A stretch of 64,000 nt of DNA from Polytrichum commune (taxonomy: Eukaryota; Streptophyta; Polytrichopsida; Polytrichales; Polytrichaceae). Below the pieces are notes generated by a model. It did not search any database. It was given only the letters and a program-made list of their open reading frames with translations, and was not told the origin of the DNA. How positions within the stretch are numbered: the stretch's first letter is position 1; every line of letters starts with the position of its first letter. This document shows, one piece after another, positions 21,480 through 31,949 of the stretch. The position numbers were made by a program, and so were the translations under genes. Location: contig OX485807.1 of the NCBI GenBank assembly GCA_950295325.1, forward strand, positions 49,136,440 through 49,200,439, given 5' to 3'.

Positions 21480-22660
21480 GAAAGGGTGGTCAAATAACCC
21501 AAGGCAGTCATATAACACACGGGAGTCATATAACACATGGCAGTCATATCACACACGGGAGTCAGTCATTGATGGTAATTGAATAATTATTTATGATGTC
21601 CCTAAGTTTACACGGAATTCAAGGAAATTCAAAAAGTTAAAGCCCACACTATATTGGGTTATGAAACTTACGTCCATAACCAGATTTACCCTCTTTTCTT
21701 TTGAGCATTAAATTTAGGGATAACTTTTCATAATCTCATTTAGATATTCTAAATTTGAGTACTTAACAAATATTCCGATTCAACCCGAGCTGACTTTTCG
21801 CCCTGTTTGCCTAATTTTAAGCGGCCCCTAAATATATCGTAATCGATTCGGCATGATTCATATACCCCAGTTATACGTAAGTGTGGTGAAGCCCATACTT
21901 TTTTTTTTCTAAAAGTAATTTCAACGGGGCCCGAAGTAAATCCACAATCGGACCCCTTTTTACCCTGTTCTTGAAATCGAGCTGACTTTTCACCCTGTTT
22001 GCCTCTTTTTAAGCGGCCCCTAAATATATCGTGATCGATGAGGCCTGATTACATTAAATCACACATTAAATCACATTACATTAAATTATGGCCCCGCCCG
22101 GATTTTTTCCAAACCCTATAAGAAAATAGCTGCCCGCCCCGCCCGAAATCGAAAAAAATATTGCTCTTCCATTCTTGAAGGCCACTTGACTACAAATCCC
22201 ATATTGAGTGCACTTCACCTTCAATGTCTCAAATCCAATATATATGTGCACTTCCACCTAGTAATTAAGGCATTAAATGGGATTTCATCCCGGAAGTGAA
22301 ACCATCAACCAAGAATGTAATTAACTTGGAAGTCAAAAAATTAGAAAATCCTCATCAACATTGAGGTTATAATTTTTATGACTTACCATTTGAAATTGTC
22401 TTCGTCATTCTTAAATGTCACTTCAATTTAGTGTGCTGATGTGGTTGGTATATTTTATAATATTTTAGATAATTATGGCTACTTTCAAGAATATTCATAC
22501 GCACTTAAGTATAAAATATACTTAATGGAACTAATTAATCAAATATTTTAATTACCGGGTTTAATTGGAGTCACGCTTCCATTAATTAAAAGTTAGGGTT
22601 AATTAAGCTTACTGGATATAAAAATTGGGTACATGTAACTACTGAAATTCCATTTTTATA
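21480..22660. repeat. CACTA centre, left part: AGTCAT words and a 75-bp direct repeat
   Basis: At 21,490-21,570 AGTCATATAACAC-like words repeat four or five times. A direct repeat lies at about 21,787-21,865 and 21,970-22,050, sharing GAGCTGACTTTTC, CCCTGTTTGCCT and AAGCGGCCCCTAAATATATC. The rest is AT-rich without a supported gene. It lies upstream of both divergent gene sets and may hold promoter elements (inference). Confidence 0.6.
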
Positions 22661-22664
22661 AGTC

Positions 22665-22915
22665 ATGATAATCTCTCTCTCTCTCTCCAACCCTCCCTCC
22701 CTCCCTCCCCCTCTCCCTCTCCCTCTCTCCCTCTCTCCCCCTCTGCCTCCCTCCCTCCCCCTCTGCCTCCCTCTCTCTCCCTCTCCCTCTCTCCCCCTCT
22801 GCCTCCCTCCCTCTCCCTCCCCGCGCCTCTCCCTTCCTCGGACATCTGTCCCCGACTCTGTCTCTCTCCCTCCCTCCCCCCCCCCCACCTCCCCGCGCTC
22901 TCTCCTCGCCATCTA
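22665..22915. repeat. C/T-rich microsatellite (CTCTCC-type)
   Basis: About 250 bp of CTCTCTC, CCCTCCCT and CCTCTGCC runs with almost no purines on the plus strand. The apparent open frames (Pro/Ser/Leu on one strand, Arg/Glu/Gly on the other) are products of the simple sequence. In plants C/T-rich tracts are common just downstream of transcription starts; that role is only a suggestion here. Confidence 0.9.
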
Positions 22916-23275
22916 ACCTGTATCGCCGAACCCTCCCTCCCCGCGCTCTCTCCCTTCTACCTCGGCCATCTAACCTGTATCGGCAACCACCTAAACCCAC
23001 AGCCTTCTACCATCCCCCCCCCCCGCCTCCCCGCGCTCTCTCCCTTCTACCTCGGCCATCTAACCTGTATCGGCAACCACCTAAACCCACAGCCTTCTAC
23101 CATCCCCCCCCCCCGCCTCCCCTCCCTCCCCGCGCTCTCTCCCTTCTACCTCGGCCATCTAACCTGTATCGGCGACCACCTAAGCCATAGCCTTCTACCA
23201 TCCCCTCCCGCCTCCCCTGCCTCCCCGCGCCCTGTCCCTTCCCCCTCGGCCATCTAACCTCCTCGCCATCTAACC
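22916..23275 (+). repeat. Tandem repeat, about 95-bp unit
   Basis: Three to four copies of a unit with GCGCTCTCTCCCTTCTACC, TCGGCCATCTAACCTGTATC, GGCAACCACCTAAACCCAC and AGCCTTCTACCATCCCC repeat from about 22,930, with poly(C) runs between copies. The middle copies are nearly identical, so the expansion is recent or maintained by slippage. Confidence 0.85.
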
Positions 23276-23289
23276 TAAAGCCACAGCCT

Positions 23290-23800
23290 TCTACATTCGG
23301 AGCATTCGGAGCATCAGGTAAGTGTAGGGTTCGCTGCTTGAATAGTTCGAAGAAGTTTTTGGTTCGGTGCTTGCAGGATTCGGTTGACTTTTTGGGTTCG
23401 GTGCTTGAAGGATTCCCTCCAAGGAATGGTTCGGAGCATCAGAATGATGCTGGGTTCGGTGCTGCTTTTCCAATTCGGTGCCACAGCCAAGTAGTCTTCG
23501 CATCAGATAATTGCTGGGTCCCTATCTAAGTTGAAGCATTCGGTGCATTTCTCACAAGGAGCATCAGACAAGTGCTGGGTCAGTTTCAAAGGTGATTATG
23601 CAGTGCTCACAAGGAGATTCAGTGGAGTGTTGGGTTCGGTGCTCTATTTGGACAGTGGCTACTCGGTGTTGTATCGGTGTGTGGGTGCCCCTGTGAGACT
23701 GCATGAAGTGTGCTAAGTTCGGCCACAGCTAAGTTCGGACACAGCTACTTCCATCCTTTGCTCTGATCGGTGTGTGGATACTTCGGTGCCTTTCAACTTT
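23290..23800 (+). repeat. Loose repeats of GGAGCATCAG and TGGGTTCGGTGCT
   Basis: Words GAGCATCAG, AAGTGCTGGGT and GGTTCGGTGCTT recur many times in irregular order at 30-60 bp. They resemble 5' leader sequence more than coding sequence. No gene is assigned. Confidence 0.55.
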
Positions 23801-24280
23801 TTGGGTTGAGGGTACCCCCAATTCGGACACTAAATCGCTCTCATTTTCGGCGACTCTCGCTCTTGACGATTGAGAGGGAGGGCTCTCCCTCTGACTACCC
23901 TTTTCTCTCACTCTCAAGGTTGTGCACTCTCTCATCTCCAAGGCTAAGATTTTAGGTTAAATATTAATACTTCAAAATTCTCAAAACTTGTACTTTGAAA
24001 GACGACATGTAAATTGTGCAATGATCAATCCTAATTCAGACACTAAATCTTCATTCGGAGTGGTTTCCTCTAGATGTCTCATACCAATACCCCACACACA
24101 CAAAGTAATACGAAGAGGAGAAAGGTGAGCTCACTTGAATTCGCACCTTCCGCGTCGTTCAGTTGTGGAGGTGATGGTTGTACGACACCTCCTCCGCTCA
24201 CATGTAGCTGGAACAGCAGCAATGGGGACAACCTTATTGTCCTCAATTAACACTAATGTGCATTTGGGTATTGTAGAATC

Positions 24281-24408
24281 ATGGAGGAGGAAATTCCGGA
24301 GTATGAGAGGATGCGGAAGAAAAACATTGAGGCCAACAACCAGAAGCTGCGGGAACTGGGTCTGTCACCGATAGGGACTTCTCATTTCAAGAGGCCTGAG
24401 GACCCCGG
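24281..24408 (+). CDS. Early exon of the CACTA plus-strand (TnpA-like) gene
   Basis: An ATG at 24281 begins MEEEIPEYERMRKKNIEAN, then QKLRELGLSPIGTSHFKRP, ending before a GTATGT donor at 24409. The Y-E-R-x-R-x-x-N-I-x-x-N pattern is a short helical motif found at the start of several plant nuclear proteins, including transposon-derived ones. Its function is unknown. A possible earlier short exon near 24,076 (ATG to a GTGAGC donor) does not join in frame by a simple reading, so the true start is not certain. Confidence 0.5.
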
Positions 24409-24789
24409 GTATGTATGACCAAACCCTAATACAACGGACCCGCTACCGCTAGGGTTGCTTCTGAATTTTGAAACATTTATGAGTCCTTGTAGTCATAAAG
24501 TGCATACAACTCGCTGAAGACATGACTGTTTGCAGTCATAGTTCAAATTATTATGACTCCCTGTAGTCATAGTGCAAATCATTATGACTCCCTGTAGTCA
24601 TACTTTAAGGTCATTATGACATAGTCCAGTCACATTTGCTTGATTATGACTCCTCCTAGTCATAAACATATTGTAACTTCTTCCCACCCCTTTGTTGTTG
24701 TGCATCACATGTGGCTTCTATTGGTTTTCTATGATCAAGCAGTTATGATCATGTGTATGAACAATGTTCTTGTTTGTTATGACATAATG

Positions 24790-24850
24790 CGCGAATAATC
24801 TAGCGGAAAGAAGGACAAGGTTGGTGCCCACAATGAAGATGAAAGTTTGA
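24790..24850 (+). repeat. Partial copy of a downstream exon start inside the intron
   Basis: AATCTAGCGGAAAGAAGGAC and the following AAGG match the exon at 26,455 (CAATCTAGCGGAAAGAGGGG, CAAGGATG) with a few changes. The similarity fades within about 50 bp. It appears to be a small exon-to-intron duplication. Confidence 0.5.
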
Positions 24851-24878
24851 ACTATTGGAACTCAATTAATACTAGCTA

Positions 24879-25440
24879 GAACTTGTGTATGTGTTTGTTG
24901 CATATTCCTTTCGTAAGATGAATTCACAAAAGTGCACACTTTAGCTCTTGACCATTAGAATCTCTCAATTTTGGAGTTCCTCAACCCTCTAAATCCACCA
25001 ATCTTTGTTACACAATTTTTGATTGAATTTTCTAATAAAGGTATTCAAGATCGTCTTGAAAGTGGGAAGGAATCTAAGGCACACTTCCATGTGACACTAG
25101 AGTTGGCAAAAACATTTGCAAGCTTGTCACCTACATCTTAACCAAGACCATACAAATATCAATTACTCTTAATTTTGGTTTTTGGTTTCACAACCTCAAA
25201 TGTTGGATTTAGAAAGTGAGAGTTTGCTCATTGGGTTTTGTCAAGACTTTTCATTTTGACAAGTTTATCACAAACACATAGTGAGCCGTTGAAGACCAAA
25301 GAAATTGTTGGAGTTGTTGAGGGAGGGTGCCACTATACATAACTTGTCACCTCACTTTTGAATGTTATTTTAGGTCCAACTTGTGTAGGTGTTTGTTACA
25401 TATTCCTTTCGTAAGATGAATTCACAAAAGTGCAAACTCA
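24879..25440. repeat. Insert flanked by about 60-bp direct repeats
   Basis: The block ACTTGTGTATGTGTTTGTTG through CACAAAAGTGCACACT near 24,882-24,942 recurs near 25,378-25,436 as ACTTGTGTAGGTGTTTGTTA and on. The direct repeats and the roughly 550-bp total could be a terminal-repeat miniature element within the intron, but no primer-binding site or polypurine tract is clear. Confidence 0.5.
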
Positions 25441-25716
25441 ATCTAATGTGTTGACAATACGATTTAGCAATAGGTTCTACCAATTACAATGGAATCATGA
25501 ATTGAGTTCCTCATATAGGGGTTCAATTTCAATCTTTATTTAGGACCAATCTCATGTACATGTTGTGACCAATTTCATGATTATGACTCCTCCGAGTCAT
25601 ACAAATGTGGAGACCTCATGACTCATTTGAGTCATGTTTCAGCATTGACAGTCGTTGGAGTCACGCTTTTTGTGAGATGTAATGTCCGTCTAATAACTCC
25701 CGCTCGTACTGAACAG

Positions 25717-26083
25717 TGTGGTTCCCGCGACTTCCACCAAAAATGCCGAAATGAACAATGTACTAGTCAATTTGATAACAAAAATAGCTAATCTGCCTGA
25801 TGGCATGCAAGTGGAAGTATTTCGCACAATTGCTAGTTTCCCAACAATTTCATTGCCATTTTTGGAAATGACTTCGAATGAGGTTGCGCGTGTTTTTGAG
25901 AGCAGCCGTGGCGTGCCTGTGGGAGAGCCGGGTCCATCTCTAGAGCAGGGTGGTGGCTGGGGTGTGACCACTCGAGCGAAGGGAAAAAAACAACTTCATG
26001 AAACGGACCTCGATGATGACGAGGACGAAGAGGACGAAGAGGAGACTTCCGAGGACGAGCGGCCCAAACCAAGGAGGCGGAAG
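25717..26083 (+). CDS. TnpA-like gene, exon with acidic tail
   Basis: After an AG at 25715-25716 the frame reads STKNAEMNNVLVNLITKIAN, LPDGMQVEVFRTIASFPT and EMTSNEVARVFESSRG, then a strongly acidic run (TDLDDDEDEEDEEETSEDE) and a basic end (KPRRRKV) at a GTAAAA donor. No known domain. The acidic-then-basic tail is typical of nuclear linkers. The next intron (26,084-26,421) is rich in ATGACT/AGTCAT palindromes. Confidence 0.6.
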
Positions 26084-26421
26084 GTAAAAACATAAATCTC
26101 CGTAGTCTCTTGCATTTGCAAACGTATTTAGTCGTCCGCGTTACTTGGGCCTCATTCCAAACACGTATAGAAAAAATGTTGGTAACATATGTCCGTATAT
26201 GAATATCAATCCATGAGGTCATAATCTGACCCCGAACATGATACTTAGTACAGTCATGTAATATGACTATAGGTAGTCATATGACTTTGTCCAGTCATAT
26301 TATGCAATCATATCCTTCCACTCGGCCATGTAGTGTGACTCGATGCAATCATGTAACTTAGTACAGTCATGCAGGGTGACTCCACGCTCACATATAGTGT
26401 ACCATACGTTCGTTTGTGTAG

Positions 26422-27270
26422 GGTAATGCAAATGAACCCAGGTCATGGCCGTTGCAATCTAGCGGAAAGAGGGGCAAGGATGTCGATGAGGAGGATATCC
26501 TGTTGTCCCAAGACATGCAAGATATTCTCCGAGCTTGTGAGATGGACGCCGACGAAGCATCGGCGGACAGCGAGGAGGCAGACATAGGCGTAGGGCATCG
26601 TAACGAGCTCCTTGACGAGCTGGAGCTCCGGGAAGTAAGCATTTTGCGGCGTATGGCTCAAAAAGGAGCTGATCCGACACAACTTCGCGAGAAGGTGCGT
26701 TCCCTTGGCCGGACGGCCGAGGTTGAAGGCGGCGACGGAAGCGCGCGGCTTCGACAGTCGAAGTTGAAGAACCTTAGGCGGTCTTTGAAGAAGAGTGACG
26801 AGCTGCACACTTCTAGTGGTGGTCAGCGTTTGTGGGTCGAGGTCGACGAGGCCGGGTGCCCGACAGGGATACACAGGCCTGACTGGCTGACGCGACTACG
26901 CGGGTACTCTCGCGACCTCGACTGGAGCGTCGACAACTTCAGGGCACACCCACGGCCCTTGTTGTTGGCGATTAACGACAAGATGGCCGCACAGTTCGAG
27001 TACCGTGGTGGACTCGGAGACGTGCCTGAAGCTATTTTTTTTCAGATTTTGCGGCAGCAGATGCGGACTCGCAGGTCGAACATGAAGAAACTCATAGAGA
27101 GTTGTGGCCCGCTCCCACCGTATGTGAAGAAGGCGCACGTCGATAACTTCAAGCGGTTAATTGCCCGGACGGACAAAATCGCGGAAGCCACGCGCATGAA
27201 AGCCGCACGGCAGACCGTGCAGACCTTGTCGTATTCTGGAAGGTCCGAAGGGGAGGTGCGCTCTAGACTA
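26422..27270 (+). CDS. TnpA-like gene, Ptta/En/Spm (Transposase_24-like) exon
   Basis: The exon runs from an AG at 26420-26421 to a GTAAGT donor at 27271. After an acidic stretch (DEEDILLSQDMQDILRACEM) and a helical region (NELLDELELREVSILRRMAQ), residues from about 130 read RLWVEVDEAGCPTG, then KMAAQFEYRGGLGDVPEAIF, ILRQQMRTRRSNMKKLIESC and PLPPYVKK. This looks like the Ptta/En/Spm plant transposase domain (I-x-V-D-x-x-G-x-P-x-G, then a helical R/K-rich end), the accessory DNA-binding partner of TNP2. The resemblance is moderate and not verified by alignment. It is fully open over 849 bp, which suggests recent constraint or youth. Confidence 0.6.
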
Positions 27271-27299
27271 GTAAGTAATTTTGTGTGCAAGTCATTCAA

Positions 27300-27570
27300 A
27301 CATAAATATGAGACAACCTGCAGTCATATAATTGAGTGATATAATGAATGATATCACTTTACATAGTCATACCGGAAGTCATATCACCATAGATAGTCAC
27401 ACGCTACGTGACTATGACTTCATCTCGTCATATTCAGAGACATATGACTTCACCTAGTCATATTGTGAGGAATATGACTTCACCTAGTCATATGTTGAGT
27501 AATATGACTGGACCTAGTCATATGTTGAGTAATATGACTTCAGCTAGTCATATTCCAAGTCATTAGACTT
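27300..27570. repeat. Intronic ATGACT...AGTCAT palindrome array (clearest block)
   Basis: Units of about 30 bp repeat: ATGACTTCACCTAGTCAT, then ATGTTGAGTAAT or similar, then the next palindrome. Each half-site pair forms an imperfect inverted repeat with a 6-8 bp middle. This block fills nearly the whole intron between exons ending at 27,270 and starting near 27,618-27,633. Confidence 0.85.
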
Positions 27571-27617
27571 TCCATAGTTCCGATTAGTATGTTTACGTAT
27601 TTTTCATGGATCCACAG

Positions 27618-27947
27618 TTGCTCCTTTCACAGGCCGCAGATTTAGAACGGCCCCCCACGCAGCTGGAGGTGGAAACCGAGCTAGCGACACCCGGGAAATC
27701 AGGACGGGGCCGGTCATCTTCGTCCAGAGGGCCACTCCCAAATGCAAGAGCGGGAGATAGAGCCCTATTTGTTACGCGGACCGAGCTGCACGACTTCCAG
27801 GATAGCATGAAGGGGGAGATGGAAGATGTGAAGGCTATGATGAAGCAGCTGCTGCTGGAGGTGCAGAAGCGAACGACGCCCACGGACATGGAACCCCCAG
27901 CCACGGCGGAAGCGGGAGTCGACGTGATCCAAGTAACCGCCGAAAAG
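27618..27947 (+). CDS. TnpA-like gene, helical exon
   Basis: Read as LLLSQAADLERPPTQLEVET, then SGRGRSSSSRGPLPNAR and the helix TRTELHDFQDSMKGEMEDVK and AMMKQLLLEVQKRT, ending VIQVTAEK at a GTTGCG donor-like site. The helix has the heptad look of a coiled coil, common near the C-terminus of TnpA-like proteins, for dimerisation. The acceptor may be at 27,617 or 27,632 (two AG sites). No known domain. Confidence 0.5.
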
Positions 27948-28078
27948 GTTGCGTCTGTATACCCTCTAGTACTCCATTCGATTACATGTATGGAACACCT
28001 TTGCTTCAGCAATGTTGTATGTCATGCATGAAGATCGTTCACCAATACACGCCTCATGTGGATCATTACAACATGCAG

Positions 28079-28282
28079 GCAACTGGGAAGTCGGCGAAAT
28101 CCGGGCATACTGGGTCGACCGCGGCATCGGAGCCACTGCGTAACACCCTAGCAGATATGAGTTGCCAACCTGTCATTGAAAAGAAGAAACCCATAGCCAA
28201 GAAGAGGAAGGGCGAGGCGGAGAAGCTATTGGCGGAACACGATGCACGGCCTACCCGGCGTGCAATGGCTCGACAGAAAAAG
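28079..28282 (+). CDS. TnpA-like gene, short Lys-rich exon
   Basis: The exon follows a TGCAG at 28074-28078 and ends before GTTGAC. It reads ATGKSAKSGHTGSTAASEPL, then EKKKPIAKKRKGEAEKLLAE and RPTRRAMARQKK. KKKPIAKKRK looks like a bipartite nuclear localisation signal. No enzymatic domain. The following intron (28,283-28,597) again carries the palindrome array at 28,370-28,570. Confidence 0.5.
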
Positions 28283-28597
28283 GTTGACATTCATGTAATA
28301 TGCACATTATATTTGTCGGATAGTTATACTTACGGGGAAGCTTTATGTCTTTGATTTGGCCTCAACATTGGACAGTCATATCGCATATCGCATAATACGA
28401 CTAAAAGCAGTCATATAATATGACTCTAGGCAGTCATGTTATACGACTATAGGCGGTCATACTATATGACTCAATGTAGTCATGAACATGACAAGTAGAT
28501 GTCATATAACATGACATGAGGTTATCACAAGCAGTCATGTATGACACGTTAGAGTCATACTCTAACGCGTGCGGCTTATTGGGTCGTGGCCTTCCAG

Positions 28598-29389
28598 GTT
28601 ATGACGGTTGGAGCGAGTCAAGATCAACCCGTGGACTTGCAGGAGGACGAGGACAATGAGGCGCCTGGCTCGAAGAGGCCGGCAAAACGGGCTCAGAAAG
28701 GATCCAGTCCACAGAAGAATAAGAAGAAGGTTGGCAATGCTCCGAAGACCCAGCCGTTAGCCGCGAAGGTCCCCTCGGTAAGAGTGTCGGACTCCGGGCG
28801 TAGGAAAATTATAGTGTTGAATGTTGTAGGACTTCTTTGCGATATCAGACCTCTGCACGATGGGAGAGAGTGGGGCCCGGATCTAGTCATCCACCACGCA
28901 AAGGACCTGAATGTAAAAATAAAAAAAAGAACCGACTGCGACAAGTTTTTGTCGATGTTGTTCTCTAATTTTGATGTCGGAATATGGTCCCCCGTAGAGC
29001 AGAACGTACTAGAGGTTGTAGGTGCATTTCTTGCATCGGGAACGACAGCTCAATGGAGCTTTCTGTGGGGGAGGACTTACCCCCTCCAGAACCCAATAAG
29101 AGACCTCCGCATGCTATTTGATATGATTCCGGACCCCACGCACGGTTCAACACGGTGTCTCCAAATCGATTGGGATACAACGGCGACGGCGCGTTCCCCC
29201 CCCTCAAATGTCCTAAACTTTCCGCGCTGGGATCCCCTAAACCCCAACGATGACTTCCTCCGCAGAATCTGCGGGCCATTCGAAGCATTGGCCCGCAAGC
29301 AATCCGACATTGAATATTGTTTGGCGTATCTGACCAAGGAGGTCCATCTAGCGTCGGTACCTGCGAACCTGGTAGGTTCATCGACACAG
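28598..29389 (+). CDS. FCP1/NIF-like phosphatase domain exon in the CACTA gene, catalytic Asp missing
   Basis: After TTCCAG the exon has an acidic/basic leader (QEDEDNEAPGSKRPAKR) and then a haloacid-dehalogenase fold of the NLI-interacting-factor/FCP1 type. Landmarks are KIIVLNVVGLLCD (family: LDLDGLL-like), CDKFLSMLFSNFDVGIWSP, FLWGRTYPLQNPIRDLRMLF, then STRCLQIDWDTTATARSPPS (family: LLIDDSP), NVLNFPRWD and GPFEALARKQSDIEYCLAYL. FCP1-like enzymes dephosphorylate Ser in RNA polymerase II tails and other targets. The first catalytic Asp pair is N-V-V here and the DDSP motif is D-W-D-T, so this is probably a pseudo-phosphatase. It ends at a GTAAGC donor. It was likely captured from a host gene. 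A second copy lies at 36,496-37,110. Confidence 0.68.
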
Positions 29390-29521
29390 GTAAGCTGCTC
29401 TTGGATATTTTTTGTTTCTATTTGGTTCTCACTCCAATCGCAAACAAGGAAAATGCTAATAACACATGTCCACATAGGTATGTCACTCCACGAAGTAATA
29501 TGAGGACCATAGGCGAATATG

Positions 29522-30494
29522 TGTCGCGCACCTCTCCATGAGGAGTGGCCGAAACACCATGGGCACAAGGGGGACCCCGGAGTGACACCCGGGACTTGTG
29601 GCGCCGTTGGTGAGAGGGCCCAAGTGATCCTAGTGTGGGTGAGGGCCCCGGGCGTTGGGAACGCCTCCCACCCACGAAGACTAGGAGGCACAAGGGTAAG
29701 GCCATGAGTTATGCGTAGCTCATGGCGTGGTGATTCTAGAAAGCTCAAGAACACCTCAATCGTAGGTGTGAGCTAGGAGTTATGGCCATTTGAGTGGGGC
29801 GCTGTCCCGGGACAGCGCCCTGGTACAGCAGTGCCTGGGAGTGATTCCCGGGACCGCCAAGGTTCAAACAGGCATAACTTCCTCAAGACTTGCCCGAATG
29901 CGGCAAGTGAGGACTCCATCGGCATCTACGTGAAGCGTAGATGAAGATGGAGTGGTTGGTTGTTATGATCAGACATCATAAAAGGAAGTTATGATGGTCT
30001 GAAGCTGCTAGGGGGTTCTAGGCCCAGCAGCTAAAGGAAAATGTCCACTTGGCCCCAACTCTTGGTAGAGAGACAAGAGGTTGGTTAACGGTGGGGTAGG
30101 GGCCCCGCGTGAAGTCCTAGAGGCTTATATGGGTGAGGTGGTGTGGCCTCACCCACCCGAGGCCGAACGGCACGGCCTCCATGGGCATTGGCCCATTGTG
30201 AGGCCATAGTTGCCTAGTATGGTTCGGGTTGTTGTAGTGTTGCTCCGGCAACGCGATGATCAACATAGGATTGGACTTCCATGGATGGAAGTCCACATTG
30301 GGGAAATGGGTTACCGACTAAGGGGTGAGTCCCGAAAGCAAAGTAGGAGGGTTGGTTCCCTCCTATGAACTATTGGTCCGGGGTAAGAGGAGCTATCCAT
30401 TAGCATGGCGGAATGCGAAGGGTTAGCGACTCGTAACCTTTGCTAGAATTGAAAATTGGCAAGATTATTAAGCGACCTAGCAAGGGTTGCGACA
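29522..30494 (+). repeat. 5' LTR (973 bp) and primer-binding site
   Basis: It starts TGTCGCGCACC and ends GGGTTGCGACA, giving TG...CA termini. It is followed at once by CTTGGTATCATAGCAGG, which resembles a primer-binding site complementary to an initiator tRNA-Met 3' end (usual TGGTATCAGAGC) with one change. Inside are short inverted repeats, including GCTGTCCCGGGACAGC near 29,801. Confidence 0.88.
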
Positions 30495-31170
30495 CTTGGT
30501 ATCATAGCAGGGTTCCAATATTTGAGCTAGCACTTTGAGGGAGACATGGCTATTAAACCTGAGGGTTATTATGGTGAGCCCGGGGTTTCCAAAAGATTGT
30601 GAGGCTCAAATTGGAACAAAGATCATGTGTAAATGGAATTTGACCATACCATTAGTTCTAACGACAATGGTGGGCATGATGGTAGATTGAGTAAGGAAAA
30701 TGGAGGAGTGCTTTGAAAAGGGCTCCCGCAAACCTCAAAAAACATTTGGGGCCTAGAATACGAAAAGCACCCAAAACCTTGGAGGATATTAATGTTGGAT
30801 TGGAATTTCAATTCTAGATGCTTTGAAGGTTCGGATGTTGAAATGAACTTGATGCTAATGAGGCACCCGGGGCCTCTTAAGGCCTATGTGCGCTATTCAA
30901 ACGCACAAATGAAGGATACACCTAAAACGGACGAGCTTTCTAAGAAATGCATCGTTTTAGGTGGGGTTTTAAAAGCGGGTGGTGGATGCCTTGTTTAAGT
31001 CCCTAAGGCTTCTTGAGGACATGGTGGGGACCATCAAGTTTGCAAGAGCATTGAAGCCGATGGTCCCAAAGAGAAGTTGGCGGCGCATCACCACAAGTGG
31101 CTTTAGCCAAAGTAGGTCCCAAAGAAATGAGTGCAAATTGTTTGGTCCATTTTACTTAGACAAAACATAT

Positions 31171-31485
31171 TGGTGCCGCAGACGGAATGTTGAAAGGTGG
31201 CTTTATGCTTCCAAAGCAAATCATACTTGTGCCGCGGACGGAATGTTGGGAGGTGGGTTTGTCCTACCAAGGCAATTCATGTTCGTGCCGTGGACAGAGT
31301 GTGAGAAGGTGGCTTTGTGCTACCAAGGCAAAACATGTTTGTTTTGCGGACAAATTATGAGAAATTGGTTTTGTGGCACCAAACCAATTTGTCCCGCGGA
31401 CGAAATGTTTAAAGTTGGCTTTGCGGACCAAGCCAAGCCAAGTTGCCGAGGACCAAATGTTGGACGATGGCTTTGTGGCCAAGGC
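31171..31485 (+). repeat. About 57-60-bp tandem repeat in the gag region
   Basis: Five or six degenerate copies of a unit with GTGCCGCGGACGGAATGTT, then a GGTGGCTTTGTG-like word and CCAAGGCAAA, lie end to end. In some frames they look like Cys-rich knuckles, but the pattern comes from the repeat and is interrupted by stops. Confidence 0.65.
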
Positions 31486-31949
31486 TAGTAGCCTTAAGCC
31501 GAGGCCAAGTCTTTTGTACCTTGGGGCTCAAATGAATGGGAGAAATGTCTCATGTATTGATAAAGAGGCTACCACTTCTTCTTGAGCCCAAAACTCACAA
31601 GGGAGTTGGGGCTTGCCGATTGATAGAGAAAGCAAGCCCACCAAGGTGTGGTTTGGAAAGGGCAAACCGCATGAGACAAAGGAGGCCGCGATGCATGTAA
31701 CCTTTCAATGTGGGACATTGGATTTTTGTCAAAATTTCACACCATGTGAAATAGATGAAATGCATGTCATTGTGAAGGCCGCCTACGTTGAAACTCACAT
31801 GATAGATGTGAGGTGCAAGCCGGTGAGCTTGCGGTGCATTATGATGGGTCATAATGGCAAAGAATTGAAGTTCAAATTGACAAGGACTCCTATGTTAGGA
31901 GGACCCAAGTTGAATTTGGTCTTAATGGACCAAATGAAAAATAGAAAAC

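Noticed and set aside
22656-23000. Long Arg/Glu/Gly or Pro/Ser/Leu frames on both strands
   Set aside because: They are translations of a C/T-rich microsatellite and its tandem repeats; all frames are open for that reason.
27300-28570. CRISPR-like regular repeats
   Set aside because: The ATGACT...AGTCAT units vary in spacing and sequence, are palindromic themselves, and lie in introns of a plant transposon.
31171-31485. Series of Cys-rich zinc knuckles in gag
   Set aside because: The Cys pattern follows from a 57-60-bp tandem repeat, is split by stops and lacks the C-x2-C-x4-H-x4-C spacing.
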